The notes under the pieces are model-generated. The model worked only from the letters and a program-made list of their open reading frames with translations, was not told the origin of the DNA and ran no database searches. This document shows, one piece after another, positions 9,530-19,313 of a stretch of DNA of 46,599 nucleotides. The DNA comes from Caldifarciminota bacterium (GTDB taxonomy: Bacteria > Hydrothermota > Hydrothermia > UBA1063 > CAJXJZ01). Made by a program: the position numbers and the translations under genes. Each line of letters begins with the position of its first letter. Position 1 is the stretch's first letter. Location: NCBI GenBank assembly GCA_026986775.1, contig JALSNX010000011.1:1-46599 (forward strand). Reading direction: 5' to 3'.

Positions 9530-11198
9530 GTAACCTCCTGAGTTTGGCTATTCTCATGGGATGTTTAAGTTTTTTGAGGGCTTTTGCCTCTATTTGTCTC
9601 ACTCTCTCTCTTGTTACATCAAATATTTTACCAACCTCATCAAGGGTCTTCGGTGGATGACCACGAAGTCCAAACCTGTATTCCAGTATCTTCTTTTCGC
9701 GGGGTGACAGCGTATTCAAAACTTCTTCAAGTTTTTCCTTCAGTATATTATCCCTTGCATACTCCTTAGGACTCTTCTGATTTCTATCAACGAGAAAATC
9801 TCCAATAAAACTTTTTTCATCATGACCTATGGGTCTGTCAACGGAAATGGGTTCTTTTGCAGAATCAAGTGCCTGCTTAACCTTATCCTGAGGTATATCA
9901 AGATAATTTGCTATTTCTTCTATTGTAGGTTCTCTACCATATTCCTGCATCAACGCCCTTGCAGCTCTTGAAACCTTTGTTATTGTTTCTATCATATGTA
10001 TGGGTATTCTTATGGTCCTTGACTGGTCAGCTATGGCTCTGGTAATTGACTGCCTTATCCACCATGTTGCATAGGTTGAGAACTTGAAACCCTTTCTGTA
10101 ATCAAATTTTTCTACTGCCTTGAGCAAGCCAGCATTTCCCTCCTGAACGAGGTCCATGAACTCCAGCCCTCTATTCATAAACCTTTTTGCAAATCCAATG
10201 ACAAGTCGCACATTGCCTTCTGTCATCTTTCTTTTGGCATACTCCATATTATCCATGGCCACCTTTATCTTCACAAAGTGCTCTTTTGCCTCCTCTGGTG
10301 TCATCCCGAGACTGTTCTCAATCTCTTTCATACGGTTGTTGAGTTCCTTGATGTCAAAAAACAGCTCTCCAAGCGCACGTTCCTCCTGAGGATCAAGTTC
10401 TCCCTGTGTATTCATCTTCTCCACGAGTTCATCTCTCTGTTTTTCAAGAACTATCAGCTTTTCCCTGATTTCATCCATCTCCTTTACCATCTCTTCCATC
10501 TTGGCGACAATATCTCCAATCATGGAAAACTGTGGGGCAAGGTCAACAATTCTCTCGGCCAATCTCTTTAGCTTTTTCTGGGAGTTTTTAAGATTATATG
10601 AAGGTACCTCGGCTTTATCTACTTCAAAGTACTCTTCAAAAAGGTCGTTTATCGTTCTTTTAATGCTGCTAAAAGCCTTCTTAACCCTCTTTTTTTCCTG
10701 CTCATTTTTTTCTTTGCTTGTCCAGTACTGGGAATCCACCTGTACAACTTCTTCTATCTGGTAAACACCGTCCTCAACCAATTTTATTGCCTGTAAGAGT
10801 TTGACAAGTCCATATTTCGTACTGAATACAAGCCTTATAATTTCCTTTCTGGAATCATCTATCATCTTTGAGTATTTCTGTTCTTCCTCTTTGGTGAGAA
10901 GCGGGAGATTGGAAATCTGCTTTAAGTACGTCCTTGATGGGTCATCTCTTATCTGAATAAAATCCTCTTCATCAATTGCATAGTCCTTTGCCCGTTTTCT
11001 TCTCTTTCTTCCTAATTTTTCCTCATAAACCTCTATTCCCTGTTCATTTAAAGCAACAATGAGTTCATCAAGAATCTCACCAGAAAAATAATCTGCAGGC
11101 AAAAGCTTTGTTAGCTCTGAATAGGAGATACGCTTTTCTTCCTTTGCCTTTTCAAGTATTTCCTGAAAAAATTTACTCTGGGTTATCCAATCCCTCAT
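9507..11198 (-). CDS. rpoD: Primary sigma factor RpoD (sigma-70)
   Basis: This housekeeping sigma factor directs RNA polymerase to vegetative promoters. Its 563 residues hold region 1.1 (about 1-75), region 1.2 (DPSRTYLKQISNLPLLT), a non-conserved charged spacer and region 2 (NVRLVIGFAKRF, GLEFMDLVQEGNAGL, FKFSTYATWWIRQSI, the promoter -10 recognition part). Region 3 follows, then region 4 (LSPREKKILEYRFGL, TLDEVGKIFDVTRERVRQIEAKAL, the -35 helix-turn-helix). The ATG at 11198 lies inside the end of dnaG. This gene order, rpsU-dnaG-rpoD, is the classical macromolecular-synthesis operon. TTGACA/TATAAT-like promoters in this window fit such a factor. Confidence 0.97.
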   Translation of the reverse strand: MRDWITQSKFFQEILEKAKEEKRISYSELTKLLPADYFSGEILDELIVALNEQGIEVYEEKLGRKRRKRAKDYAIDEEDFIQIRDDPSRTYLKQISNLPLLTKEEEQKYSKMIDDSRKEIIRLVFSTKYGLVKLLQAIKLVEDGVYQIEEVVQVDSQYWTSKEKNEQEKKRVKKAFSSIKRTINDLFEEYFEVDKAEVPSYNLKNSQKKLKRLAERIVDLAPQFSMIGDIVAKMEEMVKEMDEIREKLIVLEKQRDELVEKMNTQGELDPQEERALGELFFDIKELNNRMKEIENSLGMTPEEAKEHFVKIKVAMDNMEYAKRKMTEGNVRLVIGFAKRFMNRGLEFMDLVQEGNAGLLKAVEKFDYRKGFKFSTYATWWIRQSITRAIADQSRTIRIPIHMIETITKVSRAARALMQEYGREPTIEEIANYLDIPQDKVKQALDSAKEPISVDRPIGHDEKSFIGDFLVDRNQKSPKEYARDNILKEKLEEVLNTLSPREKKILEYRFGLRGHPPKTLDEVGKIFDVTRERVRQIEAKALKKLKHPMRIAKLRRLLDEDTRG

Positions 11199-12777
11199 TT
11201 TCTCCCATCTCCTCTTTTTTTAATCTTACTATTTCTGAAAGAGAGGCCCTCTTTGAGGATATCCTCTCTTTTTTAAGCTTCTCAAGTTTCTTCCTTAAAT
11301 CCATTTCAAGATACTTCTTTGATTCCTCACCAAAATCAATGGTTTCAAGAAACTCCACGTATCTTCTTGAGGTCTCCTCATCAAGGAACGCAAACACCTC
11401 TTCAAAAGACCTGCCCTCTTTAATCTCCTTAACGAGCCTTCTGGCTTCCTCATCATAAAACAGGTTTTCTTCAAACTCTTCCCTTATAAACCTTCTCAAA
11501 CTGTCAAACTGAGCTGCAGCAAGTAAAATCTTTAAATCAGCACTCAGAACGTTCTTTCTACTCTTTTTATTTTTCTTACTCACACCAACTTTTAAATCAA
11601 CACCACTTATTTTCCTGACCCTGTCTATAAAAACACCCTTCAGTATATCATCCTTTGAAAGTGCTATTATAGCCTTCAGTTTTCTCAATGTTTTTATTTT
11701 TTCCTCTTCGTTTTTTGCGGAATTAAGATAGTATTCCACAAAATCCTTTGCGTTCTCCAGTGCCCTGGATATAAGAAGGGTATTCCCTGTTTCATAGAGC
11801 TCTGCAGGGTCTTTACCCTCCTCAAGCTCAATCATATAGGGTACTATACCCCATTTAAATAGCATCGGTACCACCCTCTCGGCTGCTTTTTTTCCCGCTT
11901 CATCCATATCAAATAAAATGAATGCCTTCTCTACATATTTTGAAAGCAATCTCACATGTTCTTCAGTAAATGAAGTCCCAAGTGACGCCACTGTATTTGT
12001 AAACCCCATAACATGCATGGCAATAACATCCATATAACCTTCAGTGATAATCACCTCCTTCGTCTCGCGGATACGGGCTTTTGCCTGATAAAAACCGTAA
12101 AGATGCCTGCCTTTTTTATACCATGAACTGTCAGGAGAATTTATATACTTGGGAGAATGCGAACTGTCAAGCACCCTTCCACCAAAACCGAGAACACGAC
12201 CTGTTTCTGAAAAGATAGGAAATATAAGCCTGCCTTTGAATACCTCATAAAACCCACTGCGACCTTCTCTCAATAGCCCAAGGTTTACCATAAACGCAGA
12301 GGACAGTCTCTCTTTCTGCATAAAACTCCGAAGCGCTCCTTCGGGATAATATCCAAGTTTAAAAATTTCTATTTCACGTAACTTTAATTTTCTCTTATTC
12401 TTCAGATAATCAATGGCAGGATTTCTTGTATTTTTGAGAATATTATGAAGATAATCTGCAAGTTTAGTAAGAACACTTATTTCTTTCTGTTCCTTAAATT
12501 CGGTAAGTTCTACTCCTGCACGCTTTGCGAGAATGCGTAACGCTTCCTTAAAATCCACCCCTTCAATGTCCATTATAAACTTGAAAATATTACCGGAGGC
12601 TCCACAACCGAAACAGTGATATAGTCCTGTATTCGGATTCACATAAAAGGATGGGGTCTTTTCTGTGTGAAATGGGCAAAGGCCTCTGTACTCCTTTCCA
12701 GAACGTTCAAGATGTACATATTCACCTATCACATCTACAGGGTCAATTCTTTCAAGTATTTCATCAATGATTCCCAT
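11173..12777 (-). CDS. dnaG: DNA primase DnaG
   Basis: The primase makes RNA primers for DNA replication. ATG 12777 is chosen (534 residues, starting MGIIDEILERIDPVDVIGEYV). A GAGG lies 6 bases upstream, whereas the longer frame would need a TTG upstream. The zinc-binding domain shows CPFHTEKTPSF and HCFGCGASGN. The catalytic core has FGGRVLDSSHSPKYINSP. The Toprim fold has IITEGYMDVIAMH and LFDMDEAGKKAA. The C-terminal helicase-binding part is short and charged, so the whole protein is somewhat shorter than the 580-600 residues common in the family. It sits one base after mutS2 and overlaps rpoD by 26 bases. Confidence 0.95.
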   Translation of the reverse strand: MGIIDEILERIDPVDVIGEYVHLERSGKEYRGLCPFHTEKTPSFYVNPNTGLYHCFGCGASGNIFKFIMDIEGVDFKEALRILAKRAGVELTEFKEQKEISVLTKLADYLHNILKNTRNPAIDYLKNKRKLKLREIEIFKLGYYPEGALRSFMQKERLSSAFMVNLGLLREGRSGFYEVFKGRLIFPIFSETGRVLGFGGRVLDSSHSPKYINSPDSSWYKKGRHLYGFYQAKARIRETKEVIITEGYMDVIAMHVMGFTNTVASLGTSFTEEHVRLLSKYVEKAFILFDMDEAGKKAAERVVPMLFKWGIVPYMIELEEGKDPAELYETGNTLLISRALENAKDFVEYYLNSAKNEEEKIKTLRKLKAIIALSKDDILKGVFIDRVRKISGVDLKVGVSKKNKKSRKNVLSADLKILLAAAQFDSLRRFIREEFEENLFYDEEARRLVKEIKEGRSFEEVFAFLDEETSRRYVEFLETIDFGEESKKYLEMDLRKKLEKLKKERISSKRASLSEIVRLKKEEMGENEGLDNPE

Positions 12778-12778
12778 T

Positions 12779-14734
12779 TTATACCTCAAATAGACTATCC
12801 ATCGGAACCTCTATTTTAGCTTTTCCCACCTGTACAATGGCAGTTTTCTTCCTTAGTTCAACTAAAGTTGCAATGACACCTGTAGGTTTTATGCGATACT
12901 CCTTTCCAACCTCAGGATTCTCTGCAGGGCGATCATAGATTTCTACACCCTTTTTACGCTCCTCTATAACTTTGCGTGCTATTTGAACTTTTTTGATTTT
13001 CTGTTTAAGCTTTGACTCACGATGAAGTTCCCTCAAAAGGTTTTTTAGTTCCTTCTCTACCTTCTCGTATTCTGCCATTATAAGCTTCTTACCCTCTTTT
13101 TTGAGCTTCTCCTCCTTTTTTGCCACCTGTCTTTCCATTTCCTCAACTCTTTTCAGTTTTTCTATAAGTTCTGCCTCTTCCTTCTCAAGTCTTGCTATAA
13201 GGTCAACAACTCTGCCCTGGCCCCCTGAAATACGTTTCTTGGCATATTCCGTGATTTCAGAAGGTAATCCTATGCTTTCAGCGGTTTTTATAGCATGACT
13301 CTTTCCCATTCTACCTATCCTGAACCTATACAGAGGCTTTTCACTAACAGGGTCAAACAACATCGTGGCATTCTGTAAGTCAGGATGGTCTTCTGCAAGG
13401 AATTTGAGCCCCCACATATGAGTGGTGAGGAACACCTTTGCACCCCTTTTTATAAGATAGAGCACAATGGCTTCTGCGAGTGCCTCCCCTTCCTGTGGGT
13501 CAGTCAAAGAAAAAGGCTCATCAAAAAGCACAAGACTGTTATTCTCCACATTCTCTATTATTGACTTTATCTCCTCAATCATGCCACTGAATGTGGATTT
13601 TCCCTGAGTTATGTCCTGCTCATTGGTAAAACCGAGGGTATAAACAGAACTCACAGGAAATATCTCCGCTCTTTCGGCTATAACAGGCAAGCCATAAAGA
13701 TAGGAAAGAGCCATCATACCAATACTTTTCAAAACCACCGTTTTTCCACCTGCATTGGGGCCTGAAATAAAAAGCCCTTTTTTATTAAACCTTTCTATGG
13801 ATAGGGGCACAACTTTTTCATAACCTTTTATCTCAACAAGCACCGGATGTCTGAGATTCTTCACATAAAGAGCATCTGACTCATTCACAAAAACCGCACC
13901 TTTCTCCTCTTTGTATGTGGCAATGGCATTCAAAAAGTCAACCATTCCTATTTTGTCATGTATTTCCCTGATAGTATCGTAATTTTCAGTAAGTATTTGC
14001 ACAAGCTCCCTGACAATTTTCTCCTCTTCCTCTTTCCTTTCATCTTCAACCTTTACAAGTTCATTCTGAATATCTACCAATTCATATGGCTCAACATAGA
14101 TTGTTCTATCCGTGTTGGAATACCCCTGGACAATACCACGCGACGAAACTTCTGCCTTGAAAGGAAACACGTATCGGTGATTCTTTATTGTATAGAACTT
14201 TTCTCTCAAAACGCCTTTTTTATAGTAATCTTCAAGCAATTCAGATAGCATTCGCTTGAGCCTTTCCTCAACCTGTTTCTTTTTTTCATTGAGCTCCTTT
14301 AATCTGACGGAAGCATCCTCTCTCAACCTTCCATCTTCACCTATGGAACTCCTGAGTCTGCTTATTACGTGTTTTATGAGTTCAGGTGATGGAAGTACAG
14401 CCTTAAGAACAGTGTTGTAAAGTACCTCGTACAGTTTAACATAATTCTGCAAAAGATCAAGTATGTTTATAAACTCATGTGGTGAGAGTTTTGAACCTAC
14501 CCTTATCCTTTCAATGGTATTCTCAATACCTTCAAAGTCATAAAGTGGAAGTATTACACCTTTATCTCTGAGCTTATCAATATCCCTTACAGCCTGCTCT
14601 CTAAATATGCGCTCTTTTCTGTAAAGTGGTTTCAGCAACCTTAAGTGTTTTTTCCCTGAATATGTGGCAAGAAACTTCGAGAGGGTATCCAGAACCCTCT
14701 CGAAGTCAAGGTCTTTTAGAACTTTAGAGTGCAT
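12779..14734 (-). CDS. mutS2: MutS2-family ATPase lacking the Smr nuclease domain
   Basis: MutS2 proteins bind branched or stalled DNA, or collided ribosomes, and are not mismatch-repair proteins. The clamp and core region (1 to about 300) is followed by the ATPase: Walker A GPNAGGKT, Q-rich switch FTNEQDITQGKSTFSG, Walker B LVLFDEP. Then comes a long coiled coil (RLEKEEAELIEKLKRVEEME) and a small KOW-like beta domain at the end. With 651 residues it stops where family members usually carry an Smr endonuclease domain (about 780 in all). The signature after Walker B reads DEPFSLTDPQEG, where most have DELGSGTDPxEG. It is inserted between rpsU and dnaG and overlaps rpsU by 11 bases. Confidence 0.85.
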   Translation of the reverse strand: MHSKVLKDLDFERVLDTLSKFLATYSGKKHLRLLKPLYRKERIFREQAVRDIDKLRDKGVILPLYDFEGIENTIERIRVGSKLSPHEFINILDLLQNYVKLYEVLYNTVLKAVLPSPELIKHVISRLRSSIGEDGRLREDASVRLKELNEKKKQVEERLKRMLSELLEDYYKKGVLREKFYTIKNHRYVFPFKAEVSSRGIVQGYSNTDRTIYVEPYELVDIQNELVKVEDERKEEEEKIVRELVQILTENYDTIREIHDKIGMVDFLNAIATYKEEKGAVFVNESDALYVKNLRHPVLVEIKGYEKVVPLSIERFNKKGLFISGPNAGGKTVVLKSIGMMALSYLYGLPVIAERAEIFPVSSVYTLGFTNEQDITQGKSTFSGMIEEIKSIIENVENNSLVLFDEPFSLTDPQEGEALAEAIVLYLIKRGAKVFLTTHMWGLKFLAEDHPDLQNATMLFDPVSEKPLYRFRIGRMGKSHAIKTAESIGLPSEITEYAKKRISGGQGRVVDLIARLEKEEAELIEKLKRVEEMERQVAKKEEKLKKEGKKLIMAEYEKVEKELKNLLRELHRESKLKQKIKKVQIARKVIEERKKGVEIYDRPAENPEVGKEYRIKPTGVIATLVELRKKTAIVQVGKAKIEVPMDSLFEV

Positions 14735-14921
14735 TACGGCGCATCTTACGGAGCATTCTTCTCCTTGCCGCTATCATTTCTTTCTTTCTCTTTTCGGAAG
14801 GCTTTTCATAGTACTGATTCTTTTTGAGGTCCTGAAGGATACCTTCTTTACCCATCACCTTCCTGAACCTTCTTATGAGACTATCAAAGGTCTCACCTTC
14901 GCGTAGACGGACTCCTGACAA
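14724..14921 (-). CDS. rpsU: 30S ribosomal protein bS21
   Basis: The 65-residue basic protein of the small subunit acts near the anti-Shine-Dalgarno end of 16S rRNA. It begins SGVRLREGETFDSLIRRFRK and ends in an Arg/Lys-rich helix. I place the start at the TTG at 14921: the sequence GGAGGTGA lies 8 bases before it, and the protein then begins (M)SGVR as most S21 proteins do. The GTG at 14930 is itself part of that binding site. It is the head of the macromolecular-synthesis group rpsU-mutS2-dnaG-rpoD and follows rsmE by only 5 bases. Confidence 0.93.
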   Translation of the reverse strand: MSGVRLREGETFDSLIRRFRKVMGKEGILQDLKKNQYYEKPSEKRKKEMIAARRRMLRKMRRNAL

Positions 14922-14926
14922 GAGCC

Positions 14927-15646
14927 TCACCTCCTTTTGTTTTTTATCTTATTCAAAAATTGATAAGAAGCCACTATTGCAGCAGTTTCTGTTCTAAGTA
15001 CATTACTACCAAGACTTATAATGCCCTTTGCCCTATCTTTAAGCATTTTATTTTCTCCTTCAGTAAAACCACCCTCAGGTCCCACAAAAATCACGTGATT
15101 TCCATCTTTTAGAACAATATCATTTATATTCTTACCTTTAACATCAAGAAGATAAATATTACCAAGATTTTCCGCCATCTCAATGGTAGAAACTAAATCC
15201 CTGACTTCATATACACCGGGAAAATCCATTCTCCCTGACTGTTTTACAGCAGACTCAATCACTTTTAACCAGCCTTCCCTTACCTGTTCACCTTTTCTTT
15301 TACTTCTTTCTGCCACAAATGGTAAAAAACCCTTTACTCCTATCTCTGTACACTTTTCCAGCATAAACTTCAATCTGTTTTCACTGAAAAGGGCAAAAGC
15401 CACAAAAACCCCACTTCTTTCTGGGGTTTCTTTATTTTCAAGCATTCTGGACAGACGTGCAAGTACAACCCTCCTTTTCCTATCAATTTCAGTTACGACA
15501 GCCTCATATGCACGTCCATCCCTTGTAACAAGAATGAATTCTGTCCCCTTTCTCCCCCTCAGGACATTTACAAAGTGATGGAACTCACCGTCCTCAACTA
15601 TTCCCCTTTGCCCATTAACACGTCCAATAAAGCGACGCTTTCTCAA
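14927..15646 (-). CDS. rsmE: 16S rRNA (uracil-1498-N3) methyltransferase RsmE
   Basis: A SPOUT-class methyltransferase that modifies U1498 of 16S rRNA with S-adenosylmethionine. Its 239 residues show the N-terminal PUA-like part ([18 protein letters not shown]) and the SPOUT knot motifs ([46 protein letters not shown]). The start is TTG, overlapping the dnaJ stop by 4 bases. rsmE directly after dnaJ is a common bacterial neighbourhood. Confidence 0.94.
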   Translation of the reverse strand: MRKRRFIGRVNGQRGIVEDGEFHHFVNVLRGRKGTEFILVTRDGRAYEAVVTEIDRKRRVVLARLSRMLENKETPERSGVFVAFALFSENRLKFMLEKCTEIGVKGFLPFVAERSKRKGEQVREGWLKVIESAVKQSGRMDFPGVYEVRDLVSTIEMAENLGNIYLLDVKGKNINDIVLKDGNHVIFVGPEGGFTEGENKMLKDRAKGIISLGSNVLRTETAAIVASYQFLNKIKNKRR

Positions 15647-16761
15647 CTCCCGAGTTCTCTAAGCTTTTCAAATAGTTTCTTCATTTCTTTAGACGGCTTA
15701 TGGGGAGTTCTCAAATTAACCTTCACGTAAAGGTCACCTGTGTGATTCTGTCTCTTTATACCTTTACGAGGGATTTTGAGAACCGTACCGCACTGGATAC
15801 CCGGCTTAAGCTTGAGCTTCAATACCTCTCCCGTGACGGTTTCAATCTCAACATCACCACCTAAAACTGCAGTTGAAAAGGGTATTTCAATCTCAGTATG
15901 AATATCCTCTCCCTCTCTCTTAAACCTTGGGTCCTGCTCCTCACGAATGAATACATAAAGGTCACCACGCACACCACCACGTTCTCCAATATTGCCCTCA
16001 CCTCTGATTACAAGATACTCGCCATCACGAAGTCCCGGGGGAATATTGATTTCAATTTCAACATCTTTCTTAACCCTTCCAGTACCACCACACACAGGAC
16101 ATGGGTCTTTAATAACATATCCTCTACCTTTGCAGGTGGGACAAACGGATTCCTGAATAAACTGGCCGAAAAAAGTCCTCTTTACATTTCTAACCACGCC
16201 TGTTCCGCCACAGGTAGGACAGCGTTCCTGTTTTCCTGTTTTAGAACCCCTTCCACCACAGGCCTCGCAAACTTCATACCTTTTTAACTTAACCCTTTTT
16301 CTCGTACCTTCAGCGATCTCTTTTAAGGTAAGGGGTATGCTTATTCTTATATCCTCTCCCCGAGGATGAGCATCACGTGTTCTGTACCTTGAACGACCAC
16401 GCGCAGGTCCACCAAAAAAGGTATCAAAAATATCCTCAAATATATTGCCAAAATTGTCGCCAAATATATCCCTTAAATCATCAAAATGGCTGAAATTCTG
16501 CCATGAGAAATTACCGTTTTTGAACACTCCATTCAGCCCTTCATGACCGTACTGGTCATAAATTCTTCTCTTTTCCGGGTCAGACAGAACCTCATAAGCC
16601 TCACTTATCTCCTTAAACTTACGTTCTGCTTCCTCTCTGTTATCAGGATTCCTGTCAGGGTGATACTTTATTGCAAGTTTTCTGTAAGCCTTTTTAATCT
16701 CATCCTGGGAGGCATTACGGGGCACTCCCAGGATTTCATAGTAATCTCTCTTGGTTGCCAT
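15643..16761 (-). CDS. dnaJ: Chaperone DnaJ (Hsp40)
   Basis: Co-chaperone that delivers substrates to DnaK and stimulates its ATPase. Of 372 residues, 1-70 are the J domain with HPD at 34-36. A Gly/Phe-rich linker follows ([23 protein letters not shown]). Then come four zinc-binding repeats ([32 protein letters not shown]) and the C-terminal substrate-binding beta domains ([18 protein letters not shown]). Full-length type I DnaJ. Its ATG shares one base with the dnaK stop (TGATG), so the two are coupled. Confidence 0.97.
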   Translation of the reverse strand: MATKRDYYEILGVPRNASQDEIKKAYRKLAIKYHPDRNPDNREEAERKFKEISEAYEVLSDPEKRRIYDQYGHEGLNGVFKNGNFSWQNFSHFDDLRDIFGDNFGNIFEDIFDTFFGGPARGRSRYRTRDAHPRGEDIRISIPLTLKEIAEGTRKRVKLKRYEVCEACGGRGSKTGKQERCPTCGGTGVVRNVKRTFFGQFIQESVCPTCKGRGYVIKDPCPVCGGTGRVKKDVEIEINIPPGLRDGEYLVIRGEGNIGERGGVRGDLYVFIREEQDPRFKREGEDIHTEIEIPFSTAVLGGDVEIETVTGEVLKLKLKPGIQCGTVLKIPRKGIKRQNHTGDLYVKVNLRTPHKPSKEMKKLFEKLRELGS

Positions 16762-18674
16762 CAGTTAATCACTTCGTAGTCTGTATCCTGAGGGCCACTG
16801 TCTTTTCCTTCGGAGGGGTTACCTCCACCTCCCTGTGGACCCTGTGTACCAGCACCTGTCTGAGTTTTGTATATTTCACTTGCAACTTCATTCCATACTC
16901 TTTGCAGTTCTTCAAGAGCACTCTTTATCTCATCAATATTTTCAGAGGTAAGTTTCTCTCTTGCCCTCTTAATCGCCTCCTCTACCTTTGATTTTTTATC
17001 CTGCGGTATTTTATCTCCAAGGTCCTTGAGGCTCTTTTCAATTGAATAGGCAAATCCGTCAAGTTGATTTCTTGTCTCTATAAGTTCTCTCCTCTTCTGG
17101 TCCTCCTCCCTGTGCATCTCAGCCTCTTTGACCATCCTCTCTATTTCCTCATCAGAAAGACTCGTACGGGCATGTATCTTTATAGATGCCTCTTTATTGG
17201 TGGCCTTGTCAATGGCTTTCACATGCAAAATACCATCAGAGTCAATGTCAAATGTCACCTCAATCTGTGGAACACCTCTGGGAGCAGGAGGAATACCTGT
17301 AAGTTCAAACTGTCCAAGAAGCCTGTTTTCACTTGCTATTTGACGCTCTCCCTGATAAACCTTGATAAGCACAGAGGTCTGATTATCCTCTGCTGTTGTA
17401 TAAACTTTGGATTTTGATGTAGGTATTGTGGTATTTCTCGGTATAACAACATCAAAGATGCCTCCAAGTGTTTCAACACCTAAAGACAGAGGAGTTGCAT
17501 CTAAAAGTACAATGTCTCTATCCTGATATTCACCGGCCAAAATGGCTGCCTGAATTGCAGCACCCACTGCCACAACCTCATCAGGATTAATACCCTTATG
17601 AGGCTCTCTACCAAAGAACTCAGCCACTTTTTTCTGAACAAGAGGCATCCTCGTTTGACCACCAACAAGTATTACTTCATCAATCTGTGATGGAGTAAGT
17701 TTGGCATCCTCAAGCGCTTTCTTTGTGATTTCAATAGCCCTTTCTACAAGGTCCTTTGTCATGGCCTCAAACCTTGCCCTTGTGAGGGTTTTTTCAAGGT
17801 GCTTTGGCCCCTGAGCATCAGCAGCAATAAACGGTATGGAGATAACCGTTTCCATCATGGTGGAAAGTTCCTTCTTTGCCTTTTCAGCAGCCTCTTTAAG
17901 CCTCTGAAGGGCATTCTTGTCCTTTGAAAGGTCAATACCTGTTTCCTTTTTGAACTCATCAAGGAGCCATTCAATTATTCTCTGGTCAAAATCATCCCCA
18001 CCAAGATGGGTATCACCACCTATAGAGATAACTTCAAAAACACCGTGTGAGAGTTCAAGAATTGAAATATCAAATGTGCCACCACCAAGGTCAAATACAG
18101 CAACCTTTATATCTCTATCAGTCTTATCAAGTCCATAGGCAAGGGCTGCAGCAGTTGGCTCAGGGAACACCCTTAAAACTTCCAGCCCGGCTATAATGCC
18201 AGCATCCTTTGTAGCCTGTCGCTGGGAGTCATTAAAGTAAGCGGGAACTGTAATAACAGCCTTTTTTACAGGTTCTCTTAAAAAATCTTCTGCACATTTT
18301 TTAAGGTACTCAAGAATCTTGGCAGAGATTTCTTCAGGGGTAAAATTCTTACCAACCTGTGGAATATAGACCTCAACTCTGTCGTTTTTACCCCTTACAA
18401 CCTTGTAAGGCACACGTTCTATATCGTATTTAGCCTCATCATATCTCCGTCCCATGAATCTCTTAATGGAAAATACCGTGTTTTCCGCATTAATAACCGA
18501 TTGCCTTTTTGCAATGGAACCAACGAGGGTTTCGTTACCCTTAAAAGCCACAACAGAAGGTGTTATTCTCTCACCTTCTTTATTCTGAATAATAATAGGG
18601 TCACCACCCTGCACTACAGCAACCACAGAGTTGGTGGTACCAAGGTCAATTCCTATAACTTTCTCTTTAGCCAT
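16761..18674 (-). CDS. dnaK: Chaperone DnaK (Hsp70)
   Basis: The ATP-dependent central chaperone, 637 residues and full length. The ATPase domain has [44 protein letters not shown] and [13 protein letters not shown]. The substrate-binding domain has [10 protein letters not shown] and [20 protein letters not shown]. The helical lid ends in a Gly/Gln-rich linker and DTDYEVIN, an acidic tail related to but not identical with the usual EEVD-like end. GGAGG lies 10 bases before the ATG. Three bases separate it from grpE. Confidence 0.98.
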   Translation of the reverse strand: MAKEKVIGIDLGTTNSVVAVVQGGDPIIIQNKEGERITPSVVAFKGNETLVGSIAKRQSVINAENTVFSIKRFMGRRYDEAKYDIERVPYKVVRGKNDRVEVYIPQVGKNFTPEEISAKILEYLKKCAEDFLREPVKKAVITVPAYFNDSQRQATKDAGIIAGLEVLRVFPEPTAAALAYGLDKTDRDIKVAVFDLGGGTFDISILELSHGVFEVISIGGDTHLGGDDFDQRIIEWLLDEFKKETGIDLSKDKNALQRLKEAAEKAKKELSTMMETVISIPFIAADAQGPKHLEKTLTRARFEAMTKDLVERAIEITKKALEDAKLTPSQIDEVILVGGQTRMPLVQKKVAEFFGREPHKGINPDEVVAVGAAIQAAILAGEYQDRDIVLLDATPLSLGVETLGGIFDVVIPRNTTIPTSKSKVYTTAEDNQTSVLIKVYQGERQIASENRLLGQFELTGIPPAPRGVPQIEVTFDIDSDGILHVKAIDKATNKEASIKIHARTSLSDEEIERMVKEAEMHREEDQKRRELIETRNQLDGFAYSIEKSLKDLGDKIPQDKKSKVEEAIKRAREKLTSENIDEIKSALEELQRVWNEVASEIYKTQTGAGTQGPQGGGGNPSEGKDSGPQDTDYEVIN

Positions 18675-18677
18675 TTT

Positions 18678-19181
18678 CTATCCCTCCTTTTTCTCTTTAC
18701 TTTTAGCCACGCTGACCCTTGCGGGTCTTATGAGTTTTCCCTTGAGTATGTATCCTGCCTGATGTTCCTTTACAACGTATCCATCAGGCGTTTTGTCGGT
18801 CTCAATCTGTTCAATTGCTTCGTGGAATCTCGGGTCAAACTCTTTGCCCTCACTTTCCACCCGCCTGACACCGAACTTCTCAAGCACCTTTATAAAATCT
18901 CTCAGTACCATTTCAACACCTTTCTTTATAGAATCGGCATCACCCTTCACCTGTGTTGCAAGTTGAAGATGGTCAAGCACAGGAATAAGTTCACGGAGGA
19001 GCTGCTCATTTGCATACTCTACCAGTTGTCTGGTTTCCTGCTCTCTCAATTTTTTGTAATTTTCAAGGTCAGCCACCGCTCGTAAATAGAGTTCCTTATA
19101 TTTTTCAATATCTTTCCTTAACTTCTCCATCTCCCTTTTAAGTCTCCTGCATCTTGCCCTATCAAGTTTATCCGTCCTCAT
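18678..19181 (-). CDS. grpE: Nucleotide exchange factor GrpE
   Basis: GrpE releases ADP from DnaK. The start ATG at 19181 follows GGGAGGTGTG and gives 167 residues. An in-frame upstream start at 19232 would cover the promoter and is rejected. The first 60 residues form a charged coiled coil (RLKREMEKLRKDIEKYKEL), followed by AVADLENYKKL, ELIPVLDHLQLA and the C-terminal beta domain (FDPRFHEAIEQI, VKEHQAGYILKGKLIRPARVSV). It is the first gene of the nine-gene superoperon. No hrcA gene is next to it. Confidence 0.96.
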   Translation of the reverse strand: MRTDKLDRARCRRLKREMEKLRKDIEKYKELYLRAVADLENYKKLREQETRQLVEYANEQLLRELIPVLDHLQLATQVKGDADSIKKGVEMVLRDFIKVLEKFGVRRVESEGKEFDPRFHEAIEQIETDKTPDGYVVKEHQAGYILKGKLIRPARVSVAKSKEKKEG

Positions 19182-19202
19182 CACACCTCCCTGAAGGTGT
19201 AT

Positions 19203-19232
19203 ATAATTACTAAACTTACAGAGAATTGTCAA
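19203..19232 (-). promoter_or_regulatory. Putative sigma-70 promoter of the grpE-to-ispDF superoperon
   Basis: On the minus strand TTGACA (19232-19227), an 18-base spacer and AATTAT (19208-19203) lie 22 bases before the grpE start. The -35 box is a perfect consensus. No CIRCE-type inverted repeat (TTAGCACTC...GAGTGCTAA) is seen here, so heat control, if any, uses something else. Confidence 0.6.
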
Positions 19233-19313
19233 GTGTTAGAAGTAAAAGAAGGTATCAATAAACACCAGAAGAAACAAATTTTCAGAACTTCTGGCCTGTT
19301 TTAAAATAACAAT

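Noticed and set aside
18678-19232. Longer grpE starting at 19232
   Set aside because: The added residues cover the promoter and are not GrpE-like; ATG 19181 has GGGAGGTG before it.
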